In this document: piece after piece, positions 7,235 to 15,511 of the stretch
Numbering within the stretch: position 1 is the first letter of the stretch
Layout: every line of letters begins with the position of its first letter
NCBI RefSeq assembly: GCF_934643285.1
Contig: NZ_CAKUBT010000023.1
Location: forward strand, 1 to 21,219
Length of the DNA: 21,219 bases
Direction: 5' to 3'
From: an uncultured Ellagibacter sp.
GTDB lineage: Bacteria; Actinomycetota; Coriobacteriia; Coriobacteriales; Eggerthellaceae
Notes under the pieces: model-generated
Told to the model about the DNA's origin: nothing
The model's input: only the letters and a program-made list of their open reading frames with translations
The model's database searches: none
Position numbers and translations under genes: made by a program

Positions 7235-8470
7235 TTAGGCAGAGGCCTGCTCCTTGGCCTTCATCCTCTTGAAGAAGAACAGGGCGATGGCGAGCAGGAC
7301 GATACCGACGATGCAGAGAACACCGAGGATCGGGAATGCGGAGCTGTAGCTGCCGGTGGTGGCGAGGGCGTTAGCGGCAACCTGGGGCCCAATGAAGGAA
7401 GCCAGGGTGTAGCCGATGAACATGAAGCCGTAGTTCTGACCCATGTTGCCAGGACCGAAGGCGTCGGCGTTCAGGGAAGGCATGATGGCCATGATGCCGC
7501 CGAAGCAAATGCCGAGCACGCAGGACTCGACGATGAACACCATCGGCGTGTTAGCGCTCGAGTACAGGAACAGATGGATTACCGCGGTGACGGCAACGGC
7601 ACCGAACATGGTTTGGAAGCGACCGAACCTGTCCGAGATAGCGCCGAGGCCCACACGACCGATAGCGTTGGCGATACCGAAGATGCCGACCATGAGGGCG
7701 CCCATGCCAGCGTCCATGCCAGCTTGCGTCTGACCGATCAGCGAGACGGTGGAGAGCATCGTGACACCGGTGCAGCCGACCATACCGAAGAAGAGAAGCA
7801 TAACCCAGAAGAACGGGGTCTTGAGCATTTCGGGAGAGGTGTAGCTCTTGACCTTGGAGTCGACGACCTCGACGGGCGGCTCCCAGCCTTCGGGCTTGTA
7901 GTCAGCGGCAGGAAGCTTCAGAACGCGAGCCAGGATGATGAAGCACACGATGCAGAAGATGCCGACGATGTTGAAGCAGAGAGAAACGTTGAACTGCTCG
8001 ATGAGCATGTTGGCGATCGGAGCGGTGAACAGCGGGTAGATAGCCATGATGGCCAAAGCGATGCCGTTCGCGAAGCCGCGTTTGTCAGGATACCAGCGGG
8101 TGCATACCGCAAGCGAGAGATTGTACGCAACGCCGTCGCACACGCCGACCAGAATGCCGAAGGTCACGTACAGCACAGGAATGCTGCTCGCGAAGCCGGT
8201 CAGGAACCAGCCGAGGCCGAAGCCGACGCCGGCGATGGTCATGATCGTGCTTGCAGACCAGCGGCGCTGCAGCCAGCCGCCGATGGGGCCGGAAACGCCG
8301 ATGAGGGCGATAACCAGGGTATAAGCAAAGGAAACCTCTTGCGGAGACCAACCGTAGGCTGCCATAAGCGGCTTCTGGAAAACGCTCCAGCAGTTCAGAG
8401 AAGCGGTGAGTGCACCACAGAGTGCCGCGCAGATAAGCATAACCCCTCGGCGCGCAGTTTTCTGAGACAT
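7235..8470 (-). CDS. MFS permease, OFA (oxalate/formate antiporter-like) family
   Basis: A 411-residue polytopic membrane protein with about 12 hydrophobic segments and a charged central loop (residues about 190-220, rich in Pro, Glu and Lys) between two six-helix halves, as in the major facilitator superfamily. Segments such as GWSPQEVSFAYTL early on, RGFANGIALAIMA mid-protein and GRVGLGAISDRFGR in the second half resemble OFA-family carriers for carboxylates and related anions. It probably imports the substrate or exchanges it for product; the compound cannot be inferred. The ATG at 8470 is chosen because AAGGAGG sits six bases upstream; the ATG two codons earlier abuts the ribosome site. 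It follows the two sister ene-reductases, as BaiG follows other bai genes, and is closed by a terminator. Confidence 0.85.
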   Translation of the reverse strand: MSQKTARRGVMLICAALCGALTASLNCWSVFQKPLMAAYGWSPQEVSFAYTLVIALIGVSGPIGGWLQRRWSASTIMTIAGVGFGLGWFLTGFASSIPVLYVTFGILVGVCDGVAYNLSLAVCTRWYPDKRGFANGIALAIMAIYPLFTAPIANMLIEQFNVSLCFNIVGIFCIVCFIILARVLKLPAADYKPEGWEPPVEVVDSKVKSYTSPEMLKTPFFWVMLLFFGMVGCTGVTMLSTVSLIGQTQAGMDAGMGALMVGIFGIANAIGRVGLGAISDRFGRFQTMFGAVAVTAVIHLFLYSSANTPMVFIVESCVLGICFGGIMAIMPSLNADAFGPGNMGQNYGFMFIGYTLASFIGPQVAANALATTGSYSSAFPILGVLCIVGIVLLAIALFFFKRMKAKEQASA

Positions 8471-8577
8471 TGTCATCCTCCTTGTAGACAACTAAAACAT
8501 ATTAATAGATGAGAAACCGACCCCTAAAGAAGCATCTCCCCTTTCAACGTCGGAACACTTCGGTTTCCCCATGCACT

Positions 8578-8620
8578 CCGCGGCTCGCCGAATCAGTACC
8601 CCCGACACGGCGAGACGCGG
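8578..8620 (-). other. GC-rich hairpin downstream of ene-reductase
   Basis: Inverted repeat CCGCG-G-CTCGCCG (8578-8590) and CGGCGAG-A-CGCGG (8608-8620), with one internal mismatch and a 17-nt loop, ten bases past the stop at 8630. The minus strand shows no T tract. It may be an mRNA 3'-end stabiliser or a factor-dependent stop between the ene-reductase and the permease. Confidence 0.45.
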
Positions 8621-8629
8621 GATGATGCC

Positions 8630-10690
8630 TTAAATCAAGCACCCTACGCGACGACCATCGGCGAACGCGTGCTTGAAGAACGCGTTCTCCCCGCCGAGCG
8701 TGGAGCCGATCTCGTACGCTTCGGGCACGATCGAGCGAACCATGTCGAAGAACTCCGGGTCGCGCTCCTCGGGGAGCATGACCATCATGGAATCGCATGC
8801 AATGAGCTCTTCGGAGCCGTCCGCTCCGCGAACGATGGCGCCCTTCTTAGTGAACTCCACGACCGTCGAGTTGCGGACGATCTGGACGTTCTTGCGCTCG
8901 AACCAGGGCAGGATGCGCTCCTTATACTTCAGCGGGATCATGCCGCCGATGTCGTCGTTCTCGGCAACGAGGACGATCTCCTTGCCGCGCTTGCGCATGA
9001 ACTCGGCGCATTGCGCACCTTCCGCGCCCGCGCCCCAGATGAGAACCTTCTTGCCCACGGGGAAGAATTTCTCGCTCATGGAGGCGAGCTTGTCGGGTCC
9101 GAACATCTTCATCGGAACCTGCGCGAGCTTGCTCATCATCGGGATGGTGAACACGTTCTTGCGGTTCATGCCCGGGATGTCGGGGATGAAGTACGGCGAC
9201 GAGTTCGCGACGACGACGGCATCGGGGGCGACCTTGCGGATGAGGCGCTCGTCGACTTCCGTCTTCAGGCTGACCTTGACGTCGGATTTCTCGATCATGG
9301 TCGTCAGGTAGTCGAAGATGTGCATGACCTCTTCGCAGCCGCCGCTCTTGATCATCGCGGCGAGCTTGGTGCGCCCGCCCAGAGCGCCCGTCTTCTCGTA
9401 GATGGTAACGTCGTGACCGCGCTCGACGAGGGTCAGCGCGCACTCCATGCCAGCAGGACCGCCGCCGACGACCATGACGCGCTTCTTGGTCTCGGCAGGC
9501 TTCGCTGCAAGCTGGCGCTCCTGGCCAAGCGTGGGGTTCACGCGGCAAATACGGGGCTGGGTGACCGGGTCCTCACAGCTCGCGCAACGGGTGCAGTGCA
9601 TGATCTCGTCGGTTCGGCCCTCGGCGACCTTCCGCGCGAAATGCGGGTCGGCCCAAAGCGTGCGGCCAAGCGCGATGATATCCGCGTCGCCGTCTTCAAG
9701 AACGCGCTCGGCGAGGTCCTCGTCCATACGACCAGCGGTCATGACGGGAACGTCGACAGCGTCCTTGATGGTCTTGACCACCGCGGTCCACAAGCCCATG
9801 TCGTGGTACTCGTCCATGAACGGCTCCATGAACTCGTCGGGCTCGGGGTAGGCGAAGTAGTCGGGGCAGTAACGGAACGGGGTGGGCCCGTATCCGTAGC
9901 CCGCGACGCTGATGTATTGGGCGCCGGCCTCGACAAACGCCTTCGCGTTGTCGGCAGCCCATTCCGGCGTGATGCCCACCTTGGTGGGGTGGAACTCACG
10001 GCCGTTCAGACGGCAGCCGATGACGAAGTCGGGACCGCACGCCTCGCGGATGCCGCGGATAATCTCGCACACGATACGCGTGCGGTTCTCAATGTTTTGG
10101 CAACCGTACTCGTCGTCGCGCTTGTTCCACAAGGGGCTCACGAAGCTGTTCAAGAAGTAGCCGTGGGCAATGTGCACCTCGACTGCGTCGAAGCCGCCTT
10201 CCTTCAGACGAACGGCCGCCTCGATCTGCTTGCGCTGCGCCTCGTGGATCTCGTCAACCGAAAGGCCTCGAGTGGGATGGCACCACGGTGCGGGAACCGG
10301 AATCTCGTCGGCGGTCAGGGAAGACGCACCGACGGGCAGCTCGCCGTTGGGGCCGAGCCCGCCGGAGGGGCCGATGTGGTGAAGCTGCCCGATGGCGAGG
10401 CAATCGTGCTTGTGGATCGCCGCGGTGAGTTCCTTCATGCCGGGCACGAACTTGTCGTCGTACGCGCCCAGATAGATACCAGGTGCAGGCTCCCAAAGGA
10501 TAGCCGCCACGTTGATCGCGGCCAGGCCGCCTGCGGCCATATTCTCATACATCGCCAACGCATCGCTGCCATCAGCGGTGTTGTCGAGATTCCAACGCCA
10601 CGAGGACTGCGGCGCCTTGATCATCCTGTTCTTCATGACGAAGTTAGGGGCAATCTCGATTGGCGAAAGAAGTGTTTCGTACTTGTTCAC
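8630..10690 (-). CDS. Flavin/Fe-S ene-reductase, variant cysteine spacing
   Basis: A 686-residue homologue of the BaiH/FadH group: OYE-type barrel (KNRMIKAP at 20-27, HIAHGY at 173-178, DDEYG), cysteine cluster, then FAD/NAD domain (GGGPAG at 409-414; a second loop GAGAEG later). The Fe-S cysteines read Cys366, Cys369, Cys372, Cys382 (CxxCxxCx9C), one residue shorter in the third gap than the canonical site. The GTG start at 10690 is preferred: AGGAG lies seven bases upstream, and the resulting N-terminus (NKYETLLSPIEI) aligns residue for residue with the sister protein (GAYDKLLEPIKV). Unlike FadH, the barrel carries an extra Tyr/Pro-rich segment (about 264-300). It is probably a duplicate of the neighbouring gene with altered substrate choice. 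Substrate unknown. Confidence 0.88.
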   Translation of the reverse strand: MNKYETLLSPIEIAPNFVMKNRMIKAPQSSWRWNLDNTADGSDALAMYENMAAGGLAAINVAAILWEPAPGIYLGAYDDKFVPGMKELTAAIHKHDCLAIGQLHHIGPSGGLGPNGELPVGASSLTADEIPVPAPWCHPTRGLSVDEIHEAQRKQIEAAVRLKEGGFDAVEVHIAHGYFLNSFVSPLWNKRDDEYGCQNIENRTRIVCEIIRGIREACGPDFVIGCRLNGREFHPTKVGITPEWAADNAKAFVEAGAQYISVAGYGYGPTPFRYCPDYFAYPEPDEFMEPFMDEYHDMGLWTAVVKTIKDAVDVPVMTAGRMDEDLAERVLEDGDADIIALGRTLWADPHFARKVAEGRTDEIMHCTRCASCEDPVTQPRICRVNPTLGQERQLAAKPAETKKRVMVVGGGPAGMECALTLVERGHDVTIYEKTGALGGRTKLAAMIKSGGCEEVMHIFDYLTTMIEKSDVKVSLKTEVDERLIRKVAPDAVVVANSSPYFIPDIPGMNRKNVFTIPMMSKLAQVPMKMFGPDKLASMSEKFFPVGKKVLIWGAGAEGAQCAEFMRKRGKEIVLVAENDDIGGMIPLKYKERILPWFERKNVQIVRNSTVVEFTKKGAIVRGADGSEELIACDSMMVMLPEERDPEFFDMVRSIVPEAYEIGSTLGGENAFFKHAFADGRRVGCLI

Positions 10691-10734
10691 CAGAACGCTC
10701 CTCATTTCATGCGTAGCCAATTTCGAAGGGGAAG

Positions 10735-10771
10735 GGCCTTGGCGGATATAAGCGAGGGGACCGCCAAGGCC
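10735..10771 (-). other. Intercistronic hairpin between sister ene-reductases
   Basis: Perfect 11-bp inverted repeat GGCCTTGGCGG (10735-10745) and CCGCCAAGGCC (10761-10771) with a 15-nt loop, 14 bp past the stop codon at 10785. The minus strand continues CTTCCCCTTCG, too weak for a classic U tract. It may allow partial termination or differential stability of the two genes. Confidence 0.5.
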
Positions 10772-10784
10772 ACTCAATTAGGGG

Positions 10785-12884
10785 TTAGAGCTTCAGTCCG
10801 ATTACCCTTCCTTGGCTCACGGCATCGACCATGAGCGAGCTGTCGGAACCCTGGCATGCACCGATTGCGTACACCTCAGGCGCCAGGTCCTTCAAGCGAT
10901 CGTAGAGCGCGAGGTTCTTGTCGGGGGACTTGAAGACCAGGATGCTGTCGGCCTTCATATAGCGCTCCTCGCCGTCCTTCACATAGGTGATGCCGCGCTT
11001 GTCGATGGACTTGAACTCGACGCCGGTCGTGATCTCGATGCCGTTGTCGTCCAAGTACTTCAGCGAACGGGTGCGGTAGCGCGGGGGCAGCCCCTCGCCG
11101 ACAGTCTCGAGGTCTTCGAGGATCGTGACGTTCTTGCCGCGCTTGTGCAAGAAGATTGCGCCCTGGACGCCCTCGATCTGGCCGCCGATGACGATGCAGT
11201 TCTTGCCGATGCCGGGAAGGGCGATCTGCGAGAGCTTGTTGATGGCGCTCGCACCGAAGAGCTTCAAGGGCTTAGCCGCAAGCTTCGTGAGCTGGGGCAC
11301 GGTCGAGACGATGCCCAGATCGATGCCCGGGATGTCCGGCACGCCGTACTTGCCGCCCGTTGCCACGACGATGGCGTCGGGAGCCATGCTGCGCACGAGT
11401 TCGGGCGTGACCTCGGTCTTCATCTTGATGGTCAGTCCCGGGGTCTTCTTCGCCTGGCCGGTCAGCCAGTCGATGAGGGCGGGGACGTTCTCGCATACGG
11501 TGCCCTTGACCATGGTCGCGAGGTTGAGCTCCAGCGCGAGGATGGATTCCTTCTCGCACAGCGTCACCTCATGACCGCGCTCGGCGGCGACACGTGCCGC
11601 CTCGAGGCCGGCCGCGCCTGCGCCCACGACGAGGACTTTTTTCTTGACCTCGGCGGGGGTGGAGACGAGCTCCGTCTCGCGCAGGAAAGCGGGGTTGACG
11701 CGGCAGCGACGCTTCACGCGCTCGTTCATGCGAAGCTGGTCGCACGTCGAGCAGTGGTTGCAGCGGCGGATGTCCTCGGGACGCCCTTCCGCGAGCTTGT
11801 TGGGAAGATCGGGGTCGGCCCAAAGGGCGCGCGCGAACTGGGCAAGGTCGACCATGCCCTTCTCGAGGGCGGACTCAGCCTTTTCCGGGGTTGCGAAGCC
11901 AACGCCGAAGACGGGGACGCTCACGGCCTTCTTGATGGCCTCCGCAGGGGGGATGACCAGGCCTTCGCCATCGAGGCGGGGAAGGAACTGCTTCATCTCG
12001 GGATCGGCGGCGGGATACTGCCAGTAGTCGACCGCGAACTGCATCGGCACCGGGCCGTAGCCGTAGCCGGTCACGCTGATGTAGTCGGCACCTGCGGCCT
12101 CGTAGCACTTCGCGATTTCGACGCCCTCTTCGATGGTGATGGCGTCGGGATGGCAGAATTCCTGGCCGTTCGTGCGTACGCCGACGATGAAGTCCTCGCC
12201 GCAGCGCTCCTTGACGCCGCGGATGATCTCGCACTGCAGGCGGGTGCGGTTCTCGATGGTCTGGCAACCGTACTGGTCATCGCGATGGTTCCAAACACGG
12301 GAAGCGAAGCTCAGCAGGAAATAGCCGTTGGCGGCATGCACTTCGATGCCGTCAAGGCCCGCCTTCTTCGCGCGCTCTGCGGCGGCGAAGTAGCGCTCTT
12401 TCCACTCCTCGATTTCCTCGAGGGAAAGGCCGCGCGTAGGATGGCAATACGGGGCGGGGCTAGGAAGCTCCTCCTCGGTCAGGGTAGACGAGCACCAAGC
12501 TCCCCCGATGGTCTTAATCGCCGCGCCGTTCTGGAAGATCTGGGCGATCAGCTCGCAGCCATGGGCATGGCAAGCATCGGCGAGCTTAGTGAGGCCCGGG
12601 ATGAACCTGTCGTCGTAGAGGCCGCCGACCGGGTAGGTCTCGACGGTGTAGACACCGCCGGCGTTGTCGTCGATGAGCATCGAGGGATCGTCGGAGATCA
12701 TTCCGCCGAGGATGATCGCACCGGCGCCGCCCTTGGCCATCGCCTCATCGAGACCGATGATGACATCGTTGCAGGCCTGGTTCGGGCCCCAAGACATCGC
12801 GGATGAAGGCGCTTTGACAATTCGATTCTTCCAAGTGTGAGAACCGACTTTGATCGGTTCCAAAAGCTTATCGTAGGCTCCCAT
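10785..12884 (-). CDS. Flavin/Fe-S ene-reductase, variant cysteine spacing
   Basis: A 699-residue sister of the next gene downstream: OYE-type barrel (KNRIVKAP at 19-26, DDQYG), cysteine cluster, and FAD/NAD domain (GAGAAG at 421-426). The barrel motif is HAANGY at 183-188, with Asn186 where the canonical ene-reductase here has His171, and FASR in place of FLSP. Fe-S cysteines are Cys375, Cys378, Cys381 and Cys394 (CxxCxxCx12C). The second nucleotide loop reads GGQIEG instead of GxGxxG, so pyridine-nucleotide binding could be altered. The ATG at 12884 is chosen: GAGG lies six bases upstream, and the GTG four codons earlier abuts the ribosome site. First gene of its unit, downstream of a three-dyad promoter and a leader hairpin. 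Substrate unknown. Confidence 0.88.
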   Translation of the reverse strand: MGAYDKLLEPIKVGSHTWKNRIVKAPSSAMSWGPNQACNDVIIGLDEAMAKGGAGAIILGGMISDDPSMLIDDNAGGVYTVETYPVGGLYDDRFIPGLTKLADACHAHGCELIAQIFQNGAAIKTIGGAWCSSTLTEEELPSPAPYCHPTRGLSLEEIEEWKERYFAAAERAKKAGLDGIEVHAANGYFLLSFASRVWNHRDDQYGCQTIENRTRLQCEIIRGVKERCGEDFIVGVRTNGQEFCHPDAITIEEGVEIAKCYEAAGADYISVTGYGYGPVPMQFAVDYWQYPAADPEMKQFLPRLDGEGLVIPPAEAIKKAVSVPVFGVGFATPEKAESALEKGMVDLAQFARALWADPDLPNKLAEGRPEDIRRCNHCSTCDQLRMNERVKRRCRVNPAFLRETELVSTPAEVKKKVLVVGAGAAGLEAARVAAERGHEVTLCEKESILALELNLATMVKGTVCENVPALIDWLTGQAKKTPGLTIKMKTEVTPELVRSMAPDAIVVATGGKYGVPDIPGIDLGIVSTVPQLTKLAAKPLKLFGASAINKLSQIALPGIGKNCIVIGGQIEGVQGAIFLHKRGKNVTILEDLETVGEGLPPRYRTRSLKYLDDNGIEITTGVEFKSIDKRGITYVKDGEERYMKADSILVFKSPDKNLALYDRLKDLAPEVYAIGACQGSDSSLMVDAVSQGRVIGLKL

Positions 12885-12902
12885 CTTCTTCCTCACTCCT
12901 CC

Positions 12903-12920
12903 GTCGGCCCCCTGGCCGAC
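12903..12920 (-). promoter_or_regulatory. Leader hairpin next to ribosome binding site
   Basis: Perfect 7-bp stem GTCGGCC and GGCCGAC with a 4-nt loop in the presumed 5' leader of the ene-reductase gene. It ends a few bases before the GGAGGAG ribosome-site region (about 12887-12899). It lacks a T tract, so a role in translation control or leader stability is more likely than termination. Confidence 0.4.
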
Positions 12921-12970
12921 AACTCTTCGATCTCAACCGTTAAACGTTTCGAATCGTCCGTACACCTAAT

Positions 12971-13061
12971 ATTTTTACGGAGAACCCGAGCCGAGAGAAG
13001 AAGGCACTCCAAAGTGCGCTTCTTACCAAAAGGTGAGGTCATCGCTTACTTTTCGGTAAGC
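12971..13061 (-). promoter_or_regulatory. Three-dyad promoter of the ene-reductase/OFA unit
   Basis: Three dyads of the CNNAC-N6-GTNNG type: GGCAC-TCCAAA-GTGCG (13003-13018), CTTAC-CAAAAG-GTGAG (13022-13037) and CTTAC-TTTTCG-GTAAG (13045-13060, arms extend one base each side). Start distances are 19 and 23 bp. On the minus strand the proximal dyad is followed by TTC, TTCTCT (12994-12999) as a very weak -35, 17 bp, and AAAAAT (12971-12976) as -10. The poor -35 fits activator dependence. Confidence 0.6.
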
Positions 13062-13151
13062 TGACCGCTTTTTTCGCCTCCGCAGCAAAGCGGAATACGG
13101 ACGGGCGGCGAACACTCGGCTGAAACGCTGAGACCACGTTGATTTGTCATT

Positions 13152-13184
13152 AAAAAGCGCGGGAGGGGCAAGTCTCCCGCGCTT
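13152..13184 (-). terminator. Strong rho-independent terminator after MHS permease
   Basis: Perfect 11-bp stem AAGCGCGGGAG (13155-13165) and CTCCCGCGCTT (13174-13184) with an 8-nt loop. On the minus strand a run of five T residues ends the stem. It lies 50 bp past the stop codon at 13234 and closes the EthD/MHS unit. Confidence 0.9.
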
Positions 13185-13233
13185 CGCCGAGGCGCCCGCA
13201 AACGAGCGCGCCGGCCTTCTGGAGGGAGTCGGG

Positions 13234-14547
13234 CTACTTGACCTTACCGTCCTTGCCGTAGAAGCGCTTCAGCAAGAACACAGACGTGATGAGCGTGATA
13301 AGGATGGCGCCCATAATCAACCAGACGATGGAAATCTGGTTTCCCGTAGCCGCGATCAAAGCGGTGGCAGCCAGAGGCGCCAGGCCGCCGAAGACTGCGG
13401 CAGACAGGTTGTACGCGAAGCCAACGCCGCTGCTGCGGAGCTCGGTGGGGAAAATCTCGGTCGAGACGACGGCGTTGCCGACGGCGATGAGCGTCTGGCA
13501 GGCAACGAGGATGCCCAACAAGGCGATCATGATCGCGGGGTTGGTGTGCTGAATCAAGATGAAGAACACCGGATAGGTGAAGATCAAAAATCCGATGGAG
13601 CCGATGATCAGGCCGCGACGGCGACCGATCTTGTCGACGATCTTGCCAGCGAACGGGCATAGGATGAGATAGATTGCCAGAACCGAGGTGTTCACGGCGA
13701 ACGCATCGGACATCGACGTGCCGACGAATTGGGAAATGTAGGTCGGCATGTAGGTGATCAGCAGGTAGTAGCTCGTGGATGCGCCGGCGAGCAGCAGGAT
13801 GACCGCCATGATGGAGGCGAAGTGGCCGACGAACAGGTCCTTGAAGGGGATCTTGACCTTGGCCTCGACGCCAGCGGCCTCTTGCTCGGCCTTGCGCTTC
13901 TGGAACTCAGGCGAGTCGGGTACGTTGCGGCGCATGTACACGCCGTAGATGGCGATCAGGATGCCGCAGATGAACGGGATGCGCCAGCCCCAGGCGTAGA
14001 GTGCCTCGGTAGGCAGGATCGACGTGATGATGAGGCCAGAGGTGGAACCGATGATGAGGCCGACGCCGACGCTGAACGGCTGCCAGCTCACGAGGAACGC
14101 GCGGTTGTTGGGCGTGCCGTACTCGGAGATGAACGTGAGCGAAGAGCCGAACTCGCCGCCCGTGCACAGGCCCTGGACAAGGCGGAGCACCGTCAAAAGG
14201 ATGGGCGCCGCGATTCCGATTTGCTGGTAAGTGGGCAGACAACCCATAAGCATGGTGCAAATACCCATACCCAGAATCGTCAGGGTCAGAGCCTTGATTC
14301 GACCATGCTTATCGGCATACGCACCGATGAGGATACCGCCAAGCGGACGGACCAAAAAGCCCACCGCGAACGTCATGAAGCTCAACAGGAGACCTACGAT
14401 GGGATCCTCTGCCGCGAAGAACTCGGCTGAGATGATGACCGCAAAGTAGCCATAAAGACCGTAGTCGAACCACTCCAGCATGTTTCCGAGACTACCGGAG
14501 AACACCGCCTTGGCGAGCGAAGTCTTCTTCTTTGCAACTTCTCCCAT
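13234..14547 (-). CDS. MFS permease, metabolite:H+ symporter (MHS) family
   Basis: A 437-residue 12-helix membrane protein. The GNMLEWFDYG at residues 21-30 is the hallmark of the MHS subfamily (ShiA, KgtP and ProP relatives), which import organic acids and zwitterions with protons. Other family features are GRIKALTLTILGMG after helix 2-3 (loop with ADKHGR), a GGEFGSS segment in helix 4, and GRRRGL in the middle of the second half. It probably brings in a carboxylated or polyhydroxylated substrate; the compound is not determinable. A GGGGGAG ribosome site lies close to the ATG. It follows the EthD gene at 14678-15376 after two hairpins, and a strong terminator closes the unit. Cotranscription with the EthD gene is likely but could be attenuated. 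Confidence 0.88.
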   Translation of the reverse strand: MGEVAKKKTSLAKAVFSGSLGNMLEWFDYGLYGYFAVIISAEFFAAEDPIVGLLLSFMTFAVGFLVRPLGGILIGAYADKHGRIKALTLTILGMGICTMLMGCLPTYQQIGIAAPILLTVLRLVQGLCTGGEFGSSLTFISEYGTPNNRAFLVSWQPFSVGVGLIIGSTSGLIITSILPTEALYAWGWRIPFICGILIAIYGVYMRRNVPDSPEFQKRKAEQEAAGVEAKVKIPFKDLFVGHFASIMAVILLLAGASTSYYLLITYMPTYISQFVGTSMSDAFAVNTSVLAIYLILCPFAGKIVDKIGRRRGLIIGSIGFLIFTYPVFFILIQHTNPAIMIALLGILVACQTLIAVGNAVVSTEIFPTELRSSGVGFAYNLSAAVFGGLAPLAATALIAATGNQISIVWLIMGAILITLITSVFLLKRFYGKDGKVK

Positions 14548-14599
14548 TTTCTCCCCCTTCCTTGATTAGCGTTGTTGATGAAATCCCCTTTTGCTTGAA

Positions 14600-14662
14600 A
14601 GGCGGAGGAACCTTTCATGGCTCCTCCGCTTGGGCCCCGCGCGGCAACCGAGTCGCGCGGGG
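14600..14662 (-). other. Double hairpin between EthD and MHS genes
   Basis: Two adjacent stems in the 130-bp gap. One pairs 14600-14612 with 14619-14631 (core GCGGAGGA and TCCTCCGC, one mismatch near the loop). The other pairs CCCCGCGCG (14635-14643) with CGCGCGGGG (14654-14662). Neither has a strong minus-strand T tract, though CCTTTCAAGC follows the first. Likely mRNA stabilising or attenuating structures that set EthD and permease levels separately. Confidence 0.5.
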
Positions 14663-14677
14663 GCCTCAAGCAACTCA

Positions 14678-15376
14678 CTATGAAGGGGATACCACTGAGA
14701 AGGTCTTGGTCAGGTACGTGTTGATCTTGCCGATGAAGGTCGAGCCGTGCTGGGCGGTGCGCTTGAACTCAGGCGAGGCATAGAACTCGTCGAACGCATC
14801 CTGGTTCTCGAACCACATCTCGACGACGCCCTCGACGGGAAGCTCGTCGTAGGAAACCGACTTGCCTCCGACGATGCGATCGATGACGAGATTCTGGTTG
14901 TAGCCGCAGCAACCGGGCGCGGTCTGGACCATGTGGTCATGGACGTTCCACCACTCGTACTTGAACTGCTCGCTGGTCACGCCGTCCGCACGGCCCAGGA
15001 AGGACACGCGCTGAATGAGCTCCTTGCCGCGCAGATGCTCGGGAATGCGGATGACCTCGCGCTTCGCCAGGACGAGAAGGTTGACGTTGGGGTCTGCGAA
15101 CTTCTCAACATCGGCAGCACCCTCGCCGTTCAAGGAAGCGACGCCCTCGAGCATGTCGCCGTAGCTGTCGAACTGGAGCTCGGAGTAGCCGTCGATGACG
15201 ATCGGGCCCTGGCCCAAAGGATGACGATGCTCATTGTCGATGACGAGATGCTGGTCATACTGGCGCAGATGTTCCATCTTCGCCGCGATAGGGCCATGGA
15301 CATCCAGCCAGTACTCCTGGAACTCCTCCATGCTCATATCGTCTTTCTTACGCATCAATCCGCACCTGCTGATCAT
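14678..15376 (-). CDS. Tandem EthD-domain (dimeric alpha/beta-barrel) protein
   Basis: A 232-residue two-half EthD-fold protein. The first half carries EYWLDVHGP (Trp23, His27, Pro29), followed by NEHRHPLGQG and GYSELQF. The second half carries FKYEWWNVH, GYNQNLVIDR and GVVEMWFENQDAFDEFY. It is close to the protein at 276-1013 over both halves, marking a duplication that now brackets the cluster. No signal peptide or membrane segment is seen. The ATG at 15376 is chosen because AGGAGG lies nine bases upstream; a GTG three codons earlier directly abuts that ribosome site. It heads the EthD/MHS unit under a three-dyad promoter. The reaction is unknown; dehydratase, isomerase or binding roles are all possible for this fold. 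Confidence 0.85.
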   Translation of the reverse strand: MISRCGLMRKKDDMSMEEFQEYWLDVHGPIAAKMEHLRQYDQHLVIDNEHRHPLGQGPIVIDGYSELQFDSYGDMLEGVASLNGEGAADVEKFADPNVNLLVLAKREVIRIPEHLRGKELIQRVSFLGRADGVTSEQFKYEWWNVHDHMVQTAPGCCGYNQNLVIDRIVGGKSVSYDELPVEGVVEMWFENQDAFDEFYASPEFKRTAQHGSTFIGKINTYLTKTFSVVSPS

Positions 15377-15511
15377 AGCGATCACCCTCCTTGATTGGCT
15401 TGACTCGAGCGTTCGCGCCCGGACCCCTAACGCTTTGCCGACTACCGCTGTAATCGACCGTTCATTCCGAGCGCAGTCCCGAAAACCCCTTGAATTGGGT
15501 TTCTTCTACAC

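Noticed and set aside
8669..12806. Very long plus-strand open frames opposite the ene-reductase genes
   Set aside because: They are mirror frames of GC-rich genes. They lack ribosome sites, have no recognisable domains, and have low-complexity Asp/Val/Ala/Arg-rich translations. The minus-strand frames have full motif sets.
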